From positions 251,233,644 through 251,297,643 of the forward strand of contig JAVMKO010000001.1 in NCBI GenBank assembly GCA_032164245.1: a stretch of 64,000 nucleotides of DNA. The letters are read 5' to 3'. A program made the translations under genes and the position numbers. The stretch is from Sternotherus odoratus (lineage: Eukaryota; Chordata; Testudines; Kinosternidae). Of the stretch, positions 13,601 through 24,528 are shown piece by piece. The notes beneath the pieces were generated by a model. That model was not told the origin of the DNA, did not search any database, and worked only from the letters and a program-made list of their open reading frames with translations. The number at the start of each line of letters is the position of its first letter. Position 1 is the first letter of the stretch.

Positions 13601-16600
13601 GAAGGGACAGAATTTCCGGAGGGGGCAGTCAAGGGACAGGGAGTGGGGGAGTTAGATGGATTGGGAATTCTAGAGGGGCAGTTGTGGGGCAAGGAGCAGG
13701 GAGGCTTAGGTGAGGGGTGGGATCCTGGGGGGCAGTTAGGGTGGGGGGGGCTCAGGAGGGGACAGTGAGGGGACAAGGAGCAGGGAGGCTTAGGTATGGG
13801 GTGGGGTCCCAAGAGGGGGCAGTCAAGGGACAAGGGGGGGGTTGGAGGGTCTGAGGGGGTCGGGGAGTGGGTGGGGCTAGGGCTCCCCCCATCCTCTTTT
13901 TTTTGATTGGCAAACTATGGTAACCCTAGGGAGGGGGAGCAGTTGGGGGACAAGGAAAGGGTTACCATTCTGCCAGACATGTCCGAATTTTTTGGTTAAA
14001 ATAGTGTGCGGATTAGACATCTCTTATGTCTGGGATTTCTCTCCGCCGGAGTGGGGAGAGGGCTTCTTCTCTGTGCAGGGCCTTCCTTGGGGGGGAGGGG
14101 GGGGGATGTCCTCCTTTCTCTCTCTTACCTCTGCCCTGATGTCTCTTAGGAACTCACTGACAGGAAGGGGGAGGTAGAGATGTGGGGCAAGCCACCATTT
14201 TGAGTGTGTACCATACTTCTCACTAATCCTAAAATAATATTTCTTTACTTTTGAATATTTGTATGCTACAATTTTGTGAGTTTAGAAATAAAATAGAAAA
14301 TTAATGTGAAATATTTTGTATGATTTCACAGTACCTGCATTGATTATACAGCTACTTTTATACCTGATTTTAGAATTTTTAATGCAATACTGACAGTGTT
14401 GTTTAACGATTTTGCATATATTTTGCATATTTGCATATATTAATTTCCCCCCCCCCCCTTGTCGCTTCGGCCCACGAAGCCCCTTCAGAAATCTAATATG
14501 GCCCTCATCTCATAAAGTTTGGAGACCCCGATCTAAAGCCTGCCACATCTTCCTTTACAAAATATCCAGACTGAGTCCCTGGTTTTCCTTATCAACTGGG
14601 AATGGGGACACTCTTGTGCATTGGGATGGTTCTTGGGGTACCTAGGACTGTTGGTCATGTTGTTACCTCTGCCTTTAGTAGGAGGTAGTCTTGCCCACAG
14701 TGGCTGTGTTACTTCCCTACCAACACCAGCTTGTTCTCCACTCAAGTTTTCTCCTCTGGGCTATGCCAGCCCAGTTGTTGTCTTTTAGGTTACCAACAAA
14801 TGCCACCACTTTCCTCTGCCACTTGAATGCATCTATCCTACTTAACAGGCCCCAGCTTTACGTCAATGTCAAAATCCTTATTCTCATTTTCATGGCTTTG
14901 CACAACGCTGTTACTTCCTACAGCTCATCACTAGTCACAGGTTCTGTGAAAGACTGGCAAGTGTCCTTCCATTTCCACTTAGTTTTTTTTCCTTTTAGAA
15001 GGATTTTTGTGCCATCTCCCATTCAGCTCTCTACACCTGGAATGTCTTCCTTTATTCTGTACTCTATCCAGCCTTCTTCAGATCTGACTTTTCCAACAAT
15101 CCTTCAAATTATATAAATTCCCCATTAAACAATCCTGAAGGGGATTTTTTTAAAAAGCAAACCTTAACTAGCACAGCATGTGCTGTACCAGTGAAGCAAT
15201 TCCATAACTATATTCTATGTATTCCTTCCTTTCCACCCCCACCCTGTCCTGTTGTCCTCCTCCCAACATTCAGTCTTGCGATGATCAGTTGAGATTCTAA
15301 GCTCTTTTCTTGCTATGTAAAATGCTATGCACACCTATGACAGTACATTCAGAATGTTGATGGCAGTCATGGAGGATATATTAGTGCTCATGATATCCGA
15401 GCTGTACATGTACATTTCACTTGTATCGGATGTTAATCATTTATCACTAGAGCTATGGGAGAGCGAACAGAGTATCACAAGACGATATCTTGATGCTGAG
15501 TATTCTACACATCTTTTAAAAAGTGCATTATTAATCTCTCTGGCAAGAATTATATTCACCACAACTGATGACACTTTCAGAAGTGTAGAGATTAGAAATA
15601 ATTTGGTGTCTATTAAAGGCAACGGGAGTTAGAGCTGGAACTACACAGCTTTTAAGTGCTTGGATATACAAGTAATGTTTATTTATAATACACTTCTGTT
15701 TCTGAATATGAATTGAAAGAAATTATTGGTGACGGGCCTGTTTGAGAAGACAGTTGGATTTGTATGAACCATTAGGCAGACAATAGTATACAATTTATGT
15801 AGCTAAAAATATTTCTGTAAGGACCTATTATGGTTGATAGATGTCTTATTTTGTTTTTGGAAGGCAACAGATAGTAGTGAGGAAGATGACGCTGTCATAG
15901 GTCCAATGCCTGCAAAAGGACCAGTAGAATCCAATGTAACTAGAGACTTTGAACGCAGAGCTCAGCGAATGAAAGAAAAGCTTACTTCTTCAGATGACGT
16001 AAGTTCATGATTTTGACTGTGTGTGTTTTCTTGGCCTAAAAAGGTTTGTGTGAATTTTACCAAGCCCAGCTGTTTGTATTGAAGATGCTAAATGACTGTA
16101 GTGCTTAAGAAAATGTTATCTAGAAGAATCCACAGTTTGTTTGTTTTTAACTTTCCCACTATGGTTTTTTTCCTTAAAGGATGGCTCCAAGCAAGTTTCA
16201 AGGGAGTCTTGGATGACTGAGCTTCCACCAGAATTGAAAGGCTTTGGATTGGGCCCAAGAACTTTCAAGAGAAGAACAGATGAGAAATCAGGAGATAAGT
16301 CAATTTGGACAGATACTCCAGCTGACAGAGAGAGGAAAGCCCAAGTGAGCATTTATTCATTCATATGCACATATATACAGTCTATAGGTTATCAGTCTTC
16401 TCAAAGTTCACCTCTGCTGTTCAAGGAAAATCTCATAAAAGTGCTCTCATGTTCCCAACTCCAGAGATTTCAGACTTAAAGTAATTATTTTCCTCCTTAC
16501 ATTAAACAGCAGCATATCTTTGCTATGGCCTGGGTAGTCTATTGTTCTGTATCAATTTAACAAACAGTGTGGCCAGGCTGTTTCTTATCAAGCAGCGCAA

Positions 16601-19037
16601 AAATGCATGAGGGGCAGAGGTACAAAGGCTCTATCTTGACATGCTCCTCTAACATTTAAGCAAGATAAATACAGATTTCTCTGTCACTTACTTCAAATGT
16701 GCTGCCTGCTAATAATTGCAGTCTACTTCCATTCATCAGGAAATGCAAGAGGCAAAGAAGTCAGCCAGTAAAGGTGATGAAGAAATTATATTATCGGCAA
16801 GAGACAAGAGACTGGCTGAGCAGCTGTCTTCATACAATGCAAGTATAAGCACAAAATCTTTTTCCTTCTAGGGTTCCTTTAATTCTTTACTCTTTTGGTT
16901 TCTCATTCCTAGCACTCTTGGTTTCCATGGTGATAGCATTACATTCTTCTCTTCTGGGGCCCAAACCTGCAGCCATTTAAGCCATTAGAGAATATGCCCT
17001 TGACTTCAACAAGAGGAAGATTGGGCCCTTCCACTACTGAAAAATAGTGTCAGTGAGTGTGTGTAGGTTTTTATATGCATTTTCTTAGACGAGTTTCAGT
17101 TTGTGCTTTACTTAAATGATTCGCATGGTAGAACTTCCATTGCTGTAATAGACAGTTTCACGTCCAACAGTAAAAGACTTCACTAAACTACAGGCATCCC
17201 TGGAAGAAAACAGTGTTACGGGTTTAATTGAAAGGTTAAAATACAGAACCATCCAAAGGACGCTCGATGTGCCTAAGAGATCAATACCATAATTGTCTGC
17301 CTTTCGGGTAATATATTTACTTGGAGATATTCCTTAGTTTTTGCAAAAGCTGTTGTGGTTTTCATGGACAAATATTGGTAATTAAAAATCTGAGCCTCAT
17401 CACTTCCCTCCCCCACCCACTGCTGTCTCACAGCCTGGGCTATTGTCTGTCTTACAGCTGCCCCTTCCTCTTCTCCCTTGTTTACAGCCATCAGCTGGAA
17501 GACAGTCAAATCTCCTGAGAGAAAACAATTAACTGAGAGAACCGCAACCTTGGTTTATATTAGAAGAATTGAGTTTACAGGGCACTTTTTAATAATTTAT
17601 TTGCAGTTCATTAGGTAATGTGTCTTTTTAGATTTATAGGGCTTACAGATCCAGAACTCTTTGTGTACAGTCTTGAATTTTCTGTTTCCCGCTCCTTGTT
17701 CAGTTGTGGACATTATATAAATGCAGTTCTTTTAAATTGTATTTTGTATTCTGTTATCTCCCCTACCAAAGAGGAACTTCCATATACTATTACTGTACAA
17801 GGTTAGCTGATGTCTCTTAGAATGTTTTGAAATATGTTCTGCGTAGAAACAAGTCTTAGTCATTTTCAAATGGCTTTTCTGACTTTTCCATTCTCCATTG
17901 ATTTCCTACCAAGGGCACTTTCATGGAAAGTGCTTTATATCTTAAAATGTTTTTTTAATTTTAGCATCTGCAGTGATAACTTGGTATTATCAGTCCTCTG
18001 GTGTAACTCTATTAAAGTCAGTGGAATTGCACCAGGATTGAGTCTGGCCTGTGATTTAATGATTATCCACAGCAACAGTTTGATATCACGGAAGATGGTG
18101 ACTACAGATGGGGAATAAGCAGAAGGAAAAACAGAATTTAACAAGGAGCTTGTCTTCATGTAGATGTCATTAAATACAGATAAAGATACAAAAAGATTTG
18201 CTTTTAGACCAGTTTGTATCGGGCCTTTGCACAGGTTTGCAATGGGGTGGGAGTCCAAGGAACTGGCTAGCCATAGCAGGATGTACACACTTTACTCTCA
18301 GAGGATGGTGCAGCATCCCCTACTTGGGACTGATGCTGTTCCTGTTTAAAATCAGTGGGAGTTTTACATTGTATGACAGCAGTGTCGGCTTCTGAAAAAC
18401 ATCATAAGCCCCAAATTCAGCAAAGCACCTAAGCCTGTGCTCAGCTTCAAGCATGAGAGTACTCCTATTGACTTCAGTTGACTAATCAAATGCTTAAATT
18501 TAAACACATATGTAAGTGTTTTGCTGAATTAAGACCAAGCTTTAGTACTTTTTTCCTATAACTGCATATTCCTCTGTCTACAGTGACAGTTTCAGAGGTA
18601 AGAACCGTGTTTTTAAATGGTGAATAAGTGTTTTTTTTTCTAATTTTGAGTTACCCTGCATTGTCTACTTTGAATTCATTCACTTTCATTTTGTCCAGTA
18701 GTTTATCTTGTCTTTCTGAAATTCCTCTACCATCCTGACTTGGCACAGTTTAAGTCATTTTTGTTTTTGCTGTATTTCACCATCATTCTGCAATATTCAC
18801 CCTCTTTCTTCCTGTTTCCAGGACTCAAAAAGATCAGAATCTCTCATGGATATGCATCATAAAAAATTAAAGAGCAAAGAAACTGAAGATAAGAAGCCTC
18901 AAGAGAGAAGGCCATTTGAGCGAGACCAGGACCTCCAAGTCAATCGATTTGATGAAGTTCAAAAGAAGGCCCTGATAAAGAAATCCAGAGAGTTAAACAC
19001 CAGGTTTTCACATAGCAAAGGCAATATGTTTTTATAA
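1583..19037 (+). CDS. GPALPP1: GPALPP1, GPALPP motif-containing protein 1 (3' part, six exons)
   Basis: Coding exons are 1583-1675, 9265-9367, 15864-15998, 16180-16344, 16740-16838 and 18822-19037; all phases join cleanly and the last ends in TAA. The translation has the family hallmarks: an acidic run, two GPALPPGF/GPALPPDF repeats, GPMPAKGP, a RESWMTELPPE block, GPRTFKRR, TDTPADRERKA, and the basic C-terminus RELNTRFSHSKGNMFL. The human protein is about 340 residues; roughly the N-terminal third (start codon, first GPALPP motifs) is upstream of the window. Its function is poorly known; no enzymatic domain is visible and the charged, low-complexity make-up fits a disordered nuclear protein (inference). 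GTF2F2 follows 35 kb downstream on the same strand, as I recall for human 13q14. One intron has a GC donor. No frameshift or internal stop was found in the exons. Confidence 0.93.
2880..3420. repeat. Unclassified repeat-like segment
   Basis: A run rich in CAGAGTCAGGG, GGAAGCAGGC and AACAGGAAC-type phrases resembles dispersed repeats of reptile genomes, but no termini or TSD could be defined. No coding content. Confidence 0.25.
3885..5115. repeat. Long inverted repeat, arms about 90 bp
   Basis: The arm near 3888-3980 reappears as its reverse complement near 5022-5112; both contain GGCTTGNGGGGCTTGAACGT and CCTGGCTGCAAGC-type blocks. This suggests an old DNA transposon or two opposed copies of one repeat. 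The 217-residue frame at 4636-5289 crosses it and looks non-coding. Confidence 0.55.
5452..6124. mobile_element. hAT-type non-autonomous element with 8-bp TSD
   Basis: The left end CAGGAATCTCAAAC and the right end GTTTGAGACCCCTG are inverted copies. They are flanked by a perfect 8-bp duplication, CATTAACT, at 5444-5451 and 6125-6132. An 8-bp TSD is the hAT signature. The 673-bp interior is GC-rich and has no transposase. Confidence 0.85.
7401..7921. mobile_element. Outer MITE split by a second MITE
   Basis: The left part begins CAGGCTTTGTCTACATAGG and the right part ends CCTGTGTGGACACTGCC, with matching GGTATAA(A/C)CC subterminal blocks. Another MITE sits between them. TSDs are not clear, so the superfamily is unassigned. 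Confidence 0.4.
7474..7767. mobile_element. MITE, about 294 bp, nested
   Basis: Terminal inverted repeats of about 24 bp: left CTGCACTGCAGCTGGGGTGT, right the inverse of CTACACTGCAGCTGGACTGT. No coding capacity. Confidence 0.55.
8465..8885 (+). mobile_element. CR1 LINE 3' fragment
   Basis: The segment runs through GGTCAGGAAGGAATTTTCCC and ends with GGAGGTCAGACTCAGTGGTC, then CCCTTCTGGCCTTAAACTCT, the characteristic CR1 3' region. The coding part is absent (5' truncation). Confidence 0.75.
9265..9367 (+). CDS. GPALPP1: GPALPP1 coding exon (PVIGPALPPDF repeat)
   Basis: The acceptor TTCTTTGAG precedes it and the donor GTTTGT follows at 9368. It completes an Arg codon, then encodes PVIGPALPPDFRKPTQED and a Ser-rich tail, ending on a codon boundary as the next exon requires. 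The short length and weak acceptor made it easy to miss. Confidence 0.85.
9754..9800. repeat. 45-bp direct repeat partner of 8992-9038
   Basis: AAGTGATAACTTTAAANATC followed by TCCTGNAACNTGGAGATG occurs at about 8992 and again at 9754, on either side of the GPALPP1 exon. The preceding CCCTGTAGAGTTTACAATCT resembles an old SINE/LINE tail. Confidence 0.45.
10441..11084 (-). mobile_element. Solo LTR, same family as 30712-32386
   Basis: Reverse complement of the 30.7-kb LTR family: begins TGTGACAG, ends CCTGCCACA, and has the GCACTGTTTGGAGCAAA block in reverse. It is flanked by a 4-bp duplication, CTTT (10437-10440 and 11085-11088). At 644 bp it is longer than the 451-bp LTRs because an internal repeat has expanded. 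No internal region remains, as expected after LTR-LTR recombination. Confidence 0.88.
10599..10870. repeat. 40-bp tandem repeat, about 7 units
   Basis: The unit AGCTCTAGGGACTCTAGGTA plus GTCCAGCTAACAGTTAACAC repeats with 39-40 bp spacing inside the solo LTR. The corresponding part of the LTRs at 30.7 kb has only loosely repeated GAGCTG motifs. Confidence 0.9.
12620..13278 (+). pseudogene. Decayed LTR/DIRS-type retroelement, gag-like zinc-knuckle fragment
   Basis: A frame at 13018-13278 (86 residues) encodes a Cys/His cluster: C9-x2-C12-x12-C25-x2-C28-x4-H33-x4-C38-x2-C41, including CCFGEGH, followed by a basic stretch. This resembles the zinc-binding segment of gag-like proteins of vertebrate retroelements. 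The upstream 12620-12900 sequence (TTCTTCGAGTAGTGTCCCTA) looks like a leader or LTR of such an element. No reverse transcriptase or integrase follows, because another element begins at 13281. Assignment to DIRS versus Gypsy type is uncertain. Confidence 0.45.
13281..14530. mobile_element. hAT-like composite element with 8-bp flanking match
   Basis: ATCTAAAG occurs at 13273-13280 and 14531-14538. The right end, GTTTGGAGACCCCG, is hAT-like; the left end is only weakly complementary. The interior is GC-rich, with G-rich tandem phrases GGGGCAGTNAAGGGACA at 13570-13870 and a TCCGAATTTTTTGGTTAAAA block near 13983 that looks like another nested repeat. Confidence 0.4.
14690..15130. repeat. Possible ancient LINE fragment
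   Basis: C/T-rich sequence with phrases such as CATCTCCCATTCAGCTCTCT, ACACCTGGAATGTCTTCC that look like an L2-type LINE tail in reverse. No open frame of interest and no defined ends. Confidence 0.25.
15864..15998 (+). CDS. GPALPP1: GPALPP1 coding exon (GPMPAKGP)
   Basis: The acceptor is TTTTTGGAAG and the donor GTAAGT is at 15999. Exactly 45 codons, phase 0 at both ends: an acidic DSSEEDD stretch, IGPMPAKGP, then a basic helix-forming block ending in EKLTSSDD. Confidence 0.93.
16180..16344 (+). CDS. GPALPP1: GPALPP1 coding exon (ESWMTELPPE block)
   Basis: 55 codons between TCCTTAAAG and GTGAGC. It encodes RESWMTELPPELKGFGLGPR, TFKRR and SIWTDTPADRERKAQ, the most conserved part of the family. 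Confidence 0.95.
16740..16838 (+). CDS. GPALPP1: GPALPP1 coding exon with GC donor
   Basis: 33 codons from EMQEAKKSASK to LAEQLSSYN. The acceptor is ATTCATCAG. The reading frame and homology require the exon to stop at AAT (16838), where the donor is GCAAGT, a GC-AG intron rather than GT-AG. Confidence 0.9.
18402..18540. mobile_element. Palindromic MITE fragment
   Basis: Inverted ends AAATTCAGCAAAGCACCTAA and TTTTGCTGAATT flank internal inverted copies of AAGCATGAGAGTACTCC-type sequence around TATTGACTTCA. A related piece is at about 46930-47000 (GATTCAGGAAAGTATTCC, CACTTAAGCACATGCTTAAA). Confidence 0.5.
18822..19037 (+). CDS. GPALPP1: GPALPP1 terminal coding exon
   Basis: The acceptor CTGTTTCCAG leads into DSKRSESLMDMHHKKLKSK, a charged linker, and the conserved end KKALIKKSRELNTRFSHSKG followed by NMFL and TAA at 19035-19037. 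71 codons plus stop. Confidence 0.95.
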   Translation, partial: DSKRSESLMDMHHKKLKSKETEDKKPQERRPFERDQDLQVNRFDEVQKKALIKKSRELNTRFSHSKGNMFL

Positions 19038-19071
19038 TGCAAAGATATGAACTTCCGTTCAAGAGAAATCT

Positions 19072-19077
19072 ATTAAA
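19072..19077 (+). terminator. Candidate GPALPP1 poly(A) signal ATTAAA
   Basis: ATTAAA lies 35 bp after the stop. It would give a very short 3' UTR; no canonical AATAAA was seen in the next few hundred bases, and a more distal site is possible. Confidence 0.3.
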
Positions 19078-19342
19078 CTTCAACTTCCAAAAAAAAAATA
19101 CATTTTTCTGTAAATACTTGTGTGCAAAATACATTTCTTTATGCTTAAAAAGGAATGTTTTGTGAATTATTTCTTCTCATGTAAATATTATATTTAGGAA
19201 ATGTGCACAACAAAGTAATATAATCTGTAGTCTATAAAAATCAGAAAAGATATTTAGTTCAACATTGTTGCAAGATAAGTTGGTTAACTACATTTTTAAA
19301 TCAGCCTAATATTTCAAAAAGGATAAATTTAAAAGTGGCTAT

Positions 19343-20410
19343 TGTGACCCTTTGGGATTCACCCAGGCCAGTAAAGCATTCAGTCACCACCTGACCTGCA
19401 ATTCTGGGTGCCTTGAATGTTATTCTGCTGTGGCTCACAATCCAGACAACAGCCAGCCTACAAGCATGCAGGTCTTAGCCAGGCTTCCACCACCCAGTTA
19501 CTCATTGCAGAGGGATCTCCACAACCTTTCCAGCCCCAAATTCTCCCCAGAGACATTTCTGCAGTGTTCAGTCCCCTCTTATTGTAGCACCCACAAAACT
19601 ATTGATTTTGCTGTGCCTTTAACAAGGCAGTACACAACAGCTGGGTAACTGTTTTCTCTCTCCCTTCCCTTCAATCATAACCCCGAGTTGGTTTATAGTA
19701 AAACTAAAAAATGTATTAACATAGACATAGGCTTAAGTGATAGAAATGGTTCCAAAAATATGCTACTAAGACTGAAACACAACAAACTAGACTCTTTTTG
19801 TTCAAAAAAGTTCTCACCATAGTCATTCTTCCAGTATGGCTGGCTGTCCTGGCTGAAGATCAGTTAGATAGCCCAAGATGCTTGGTTTTCTTTGTCTCCT
19901 GTGGTGAGGAATAACTTGGGGGGATCTACTCTTTCCCTCCCCCTTTTTATTGTCCAGTAAACATTTGAAATGTAAAATCCTGAAGTGTATCTCCAGATAA
20001 AGTTCCTTTCCCCTGCTGGCTCCTCCTCCTCCCCCACTCGTGACTTTTACAATGCACATGATCTTCTTTCAGTCAATACAAATGGCTGGCCCACTTTCGC
20101 TTGCCACAATTGTCTTGTGGTGTCCGCCCCTTTCCTTCGGAAAACACTTGTGTACCAACTTCCCCGGATATGCCTGGTGTAGACATTTTTAGTAACCTAT
20201 TTCCAGCACATTAGTATAATTCTTTGCAGGTTAATATACATACATCAGACTATTAATGACCAGTGAGCTATTAGTTTTCTGATGACATTAAATGCCCCCA
20301 TTGGATTTAGCGTGAGGTGGGCTGAGCTGGTTAGGCAAGCTGAGATTCATTGCTCCAGACTAGGGAGCTCCATACCATCCGGCAATGGGGTGTTCGTAGG
20401 GCCAGGGTTA
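19343..20410 (-). mobile_element. Possible solo LTR or LTR fragment (reverse)
   Basis: The left edge TGTGACCCTTTGGGATTCAC reads in reverse as an LTR end (GTCACA). The interior has promoter-like C/T-rich sequence and a TTTTTATT (AATAAA reversed) near 19943. The right edge and TSD were not identified; family unknown. Confidence 0.3.
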
Positions 20411-20579
20411 TATTAACTAAATGATTTAAAACTGGCCTTACAACAGTATTGAAAGTTGTTGGTTTGTTTTCTCCTGCTGGGTTCAGATCAGACCTAGTGT
20501 TTCAAAAGGACAAGGAAAGGCTTCCATAGACGTCGGTGGGCTTTGAATCAGGCTGTTATAGGGCACGTTCACCCTTGAA

Positions 20580-21430
20580 GTGCCTCCTTGCCTCAATGCC
20601 TAAAGTCACCAATATCCTCAGCTCCAACAGCTGCTGCAGGCTGCTGGCCTTTTGCTGGGTGGCTCAGCCATCCAGCCCAGCCCACAGTTCAACCCGCTTA
20701 TGAGCACTCAGAGTCCCTGTTAACAAACAAAAGGTCCTTCACCCTTCCTGGGCTCAATTCAGGTTTTTTTTCACTCTTGTTGGAGTGCCAGCTTCCCTGG
20801 CTTCCGCCCTGCTGGGAATCCAAATACAACAAACTGGTGCTCTGCCTTGCTGGCCTTTTTTTCCGTTCCCTGATTCTTGAAGGCTCTAACTGAGGGCTCC
20901 TCCCCAAAAGCCTACCCTGCTTGCATTGGTCTCTCCTGTTAGCCTCTTGGAACATCACCTCACAGACTGTCTCCCAGCTCTAATCCTGTAGTTCAACTCT
21001 CCAGCCCCAAACTGCTGGGTCTCTCTAAAAGCACCCAAAAGTTGGCCTCCCAAACCTAACAACAAGCAGGCCCTACTGTCCCCCTTCCCTCATGCCTTGA
21101 TCGTCTTCCTTTGGGGATCTTCCTGGAAGCCATAACTCAGGGCTCCTCCCTTACAGGAGCTAGCACTGGTTCTCCCTAGCTGGCAGGCCCAGGCCTTGCC
21201 AGGGAACAGCACTTTCCTTCTTCCTCCCACCTGGGATCTCCCTTTCTACCTGAGCAGCCTCCTATTAATGCTGCGCAGACAGTCTTGTAGAACTCAGCTT
21301 CTCCCTTGCTCATTGGCTAATGAGCTGCCATCTGAAACAGGTACCAGCTCCTGGGTGCAGTTTAGAGGGTAATCATGGGCCAGTTAGGCCTTGACTGGAG
21401 CTGCTGCTGACTATAAATTCAATGGCAGCT
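20580..21430. repeat. Unclassified C/T-rich repeat with internal duplication
   Basis: Two diverged copies of a block ending GAAGGCTCTAACTGAGGGCT / GAAGCCATAACTCAGGGCTC plus CTCC lie about 250 bp apart. It looks like part of an LTR or LTR-internal region, but no ends were found. Confidence 0.3.
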
Positions 21431-22621
21431 CTCATCTAATGAAAAGGTACTGGTTTTTCTGAAAATTGTGTGTGTCTTTATATAATTCTTATTATTGTAT
21501 GTACTCCTCATAATTTTTCTTTGAGTACCCTTCAAGGTAGGAGCTGAAGGGTGGTTCTGTTAGCCTTCAGTGGGCTTGCCCAGATGTAACAAGGCATAAT
21601 TTGCTCTGCAACTCTTTGTATTGATCGTGATACATGAGAAAAAGAACTGTATTTAACTCCAAGCCTGTTTTGAGTTTGCAAGACAAGCCATGGGCAGGGG
21701 GCGAAGCTTCCCTGGGGGAGGCTAGGCCCTGCCCTGCCTATTCTGCCCGAAACCCCATGCCCACTTGCTGCTCACAGCCCCCCTTCCCGAGTGACCCTGG
21801 CTTGGGTGGGGGTGTTGAGAGCCACCGTTTGGCTGGGACTGTGGCGGAGCTCTCTGCCCTGACTGGAGCTCTGAGCCCACCGCCCCTCCCTGTTCCACTC
21901 TGTCTGTGGTCCCACTCATGGCCCATTCCATCCCTTCCCCCATGCCTCTGCCTCTGTTCTGCCCCCATTCTGCCTCTGCCTCTGCCCCAAAACCAGAAAA
22001 AGCTCTGTGTGGAGTGAGAATTTCTCCAGCCCTGGCCTCGTGGTGGGGGGAGATTTTTCAGAGGGCCCCGACTTGCTCCTCCCCCCGCTCCATTCTATTA
22101 TGTGCCACCCATGGACCAATCTAATTTTCTTTTTTGACCAGGTTACTGGCCTAGTGGATGGGGAGAAGCTGACAGACCTGTAGCTACAGCAGCACAAATA
22201 GAGCATTACAGTCATTTCGCACTGCTTGAGCCAGTGTGCCTTGAAGTGTGGGGTACACACAATTCTAATTATCAAAGCCCTGATATAAATTTGGGAAGTC
22301 ATTTTCCCTGATCTGATTTTTTTTTTCCCCTGATGCCTCAGTTATTCTGGCTCTGATGAAGCACATGCTTATAAACCACAGTGGGGGAAATAGCTGAATT
22401 TTTATTGAGAGTTTAAGCTCTTAATTTTTTTGTGTAAATTGAGTAAACTTTTGAGTAGTGTTAGTATGCAAATTAATCTTCCCTTAGTAATGCCAAATCA
22501 TCTCCTAGGACACTCATTAAAATAAACAGCAACTCACTAAATTAAAAGCTCTGGAAGCTTTTATGTGAGGAGATGAGCTGTTCTCTAAAATTTGGGCAAA
22601 CCAAATAGCATTTAGGCTAAA

Positions 22622-23482
22622 ACTCTACTGGGTGATTCGCGACTGATGGGTAGCTGTCTGGCGTTGCAAGCTTCCAGTGGGCTATCGCCACTCGCTTCTG
22701 AACTGTGAAGGCTGCTCTTGTTTTGGTATTCTTGCCCAGGAAGGCCAGGGAAAGCAAGTCACAAAGTTCCATGAATGTGCCCTTATGATTGCAAAAGTTT
22801 CTGAGCCACTGGGAGTCATCCCAGACCCACAGCACTATGCGATCCCACCAGTCAGTGCTTGTTTCCCTGGCCCAGGATCAGCATTCCATAGCATGAACCT
22901 GCCCCATTGCCACCAAATTTGCCAGATTGTCGGACCCCCTACTTTCAAAAACATCAGTGTCCCTGTCCGTGTGCACGTCCAGGTCCATCTCCTCATCACT
23001 GTCATCAGTTTCCGGAAAATGCAGTTGTCTCCAGATCGCCTTCCTCTGCAGACGATGCAGCATAAAGTCTACAACAATGCACAAGGTCTTCACAAGGGCC
23101 AGTACTGTAGCGGTGGCCTCAGCAGGCTAAATGCTTGCACTGTTATGATGTCAGTGCAGTGCGGAGAAAGGGCGCGAAATAATGAGATGCCTACCCACAG
23201 TGCATGGCTCAAAATGGCGTCAGCGGCGTGAAAAAAGGGTGCGAAATAATGAAATGCCTACCCACAGTGCAGCACTCGAAATGGTGCCTGCTGGGGACTC
23301 CGGGAACTGTGGGATAGCTACCCACAGTGCACCACTCGCTATGTTGAGGCTTGCTACAGTTGTGTGGACAGACGCTGCCGACTTGCTGTCCTTTTGGGGA
23401 TGCACAGAATCGACTCTATACAGTCTGCTTACAAAAATCGACTGCAAGGAAATCGACCTAATTTTGTAGTGAAGACATACCC
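22622..23482 (-). pseudogene. Harbinger 5'-end fragment with transposase N-terminus
   Basis: The right end reads, in reverse, GGGTATGTCTTCACTACAAA, the same terminus as the element at 35439. The minus strand encodes WDDSQWLRNF, KGTFMELCDLLS, KRVAIAHWKLATPDSY and the LHRLQRK / NLANLVAMGQ segment of the Harbinger transposase, interrupted by stops and frameshifts (frames 22617-22835 and 22878-23093). The catalytic half and the other terminus are missing. Confidence 0.85.
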
Positions 23483-23579
23483 TAAGATGTAAAAATGAGG
23501 AGGGGATTAAGGAGGACTATTAAGGGTGAATGGCTGGATACACAAAGAAAATAAGAACATTGTTTATATCAGAAGCCTG

Positions 23580-24210
23580 CAAGATGGGTGGGCAAGCTTT
23601 CTAGCCCGAGGGCCACAATGGGGTTCAAAATTGTGTGGAGGGCCAGGTAGGGAAGGCTGTGCCTCCCCAAATAGCCTGGCCCCACCCCCTATCCAACCCC
23701 CACCCACTTCCCACTCCCTGACTGCCCCCCTCAGAACTCCTGACCCATCCAATCCCCCCTGCTCCTAACTGCCCCTCCCAGGACCCCACCCCCTATCTAA
23801 GCCCCCCTGCTCTTTGTTCCGGTGACTGCCCCCTCCCGAGATCCACCCACCCTAACCACCACCAACCAGGACCTCATCACCTAAGCCCCCATCCACCCTC
23901 CACCCCCTTGCTTACCGTACTCAGCCGGGCGCCACAGCCCGAGCGTCTGGCTCCGCGGCTCGGCCTGGGTGGGGCCCCGTGGCTTGCAGCGCTTGGCCCA
24001 CCCCCCGGCCCGGGAGCACGGGGCCCCGCAGCTCACCACACTCCTCCCGGCCAGGGAGCGCGGGGCCCCACAGCTCACCGCACTCTGCCCAGCATCCAGG
24101 CCCGGGAGCATGGGACCACTGGCACCGCTCCGCAGGCCTGAGCTCATGGGCCGGATAAAAATGGCCAGTGGGCCACATATGGCCCGTAGTCCATAGTTTG
24201 CCCACCCCTG
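23580..24210. mobile_element. hAT-like non-autonomous element, GC-rich
   Basis: Left GATGGGTGGGCAAGC and right GTTTGCCCACCCCTG are inverted. CCACATATGGCCCGTAGTCC before the right end is the usual subterminal phrase of this family type. No clear 8-bp TSD. Interior frames are low-complexity Pro/Ala/Arg. Confidence 0.65.
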
Positions 24211-24528
24211 CTGTAAAAGAACTAATTGGTGGATCCACTATGTGACCAGGAAGCAATAAAGGAGAAAAAGGACATCTCAGAGACTTTAAATAATTTGTTT
24301 GCATCATCTTCACCTCAAGGTAGTGAGATACCATGATGAATAGAATAAAGTAGACTGACATGTCAATCTGCATTTCCAATATAAACGTAATCTTTTGCAC
24401 ACAGTTACAGCATATGTACTACTCATGTCAGTTTCACCTGATCATATGAACTTTACAAATAGTAAAGAGCTAGTGAGGAAATGCAGGATTTAGACTCTGA
24501 TGGCATAATTGTGTCTGTAAATTGTAAA

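Noticed and set aside
13016..13833. 250-residue plus and 183-residue minus frames
   Set aside because: Only the first 86 codons in another frame show a motif; the rest is low-complexity from G/C-rich repeats.
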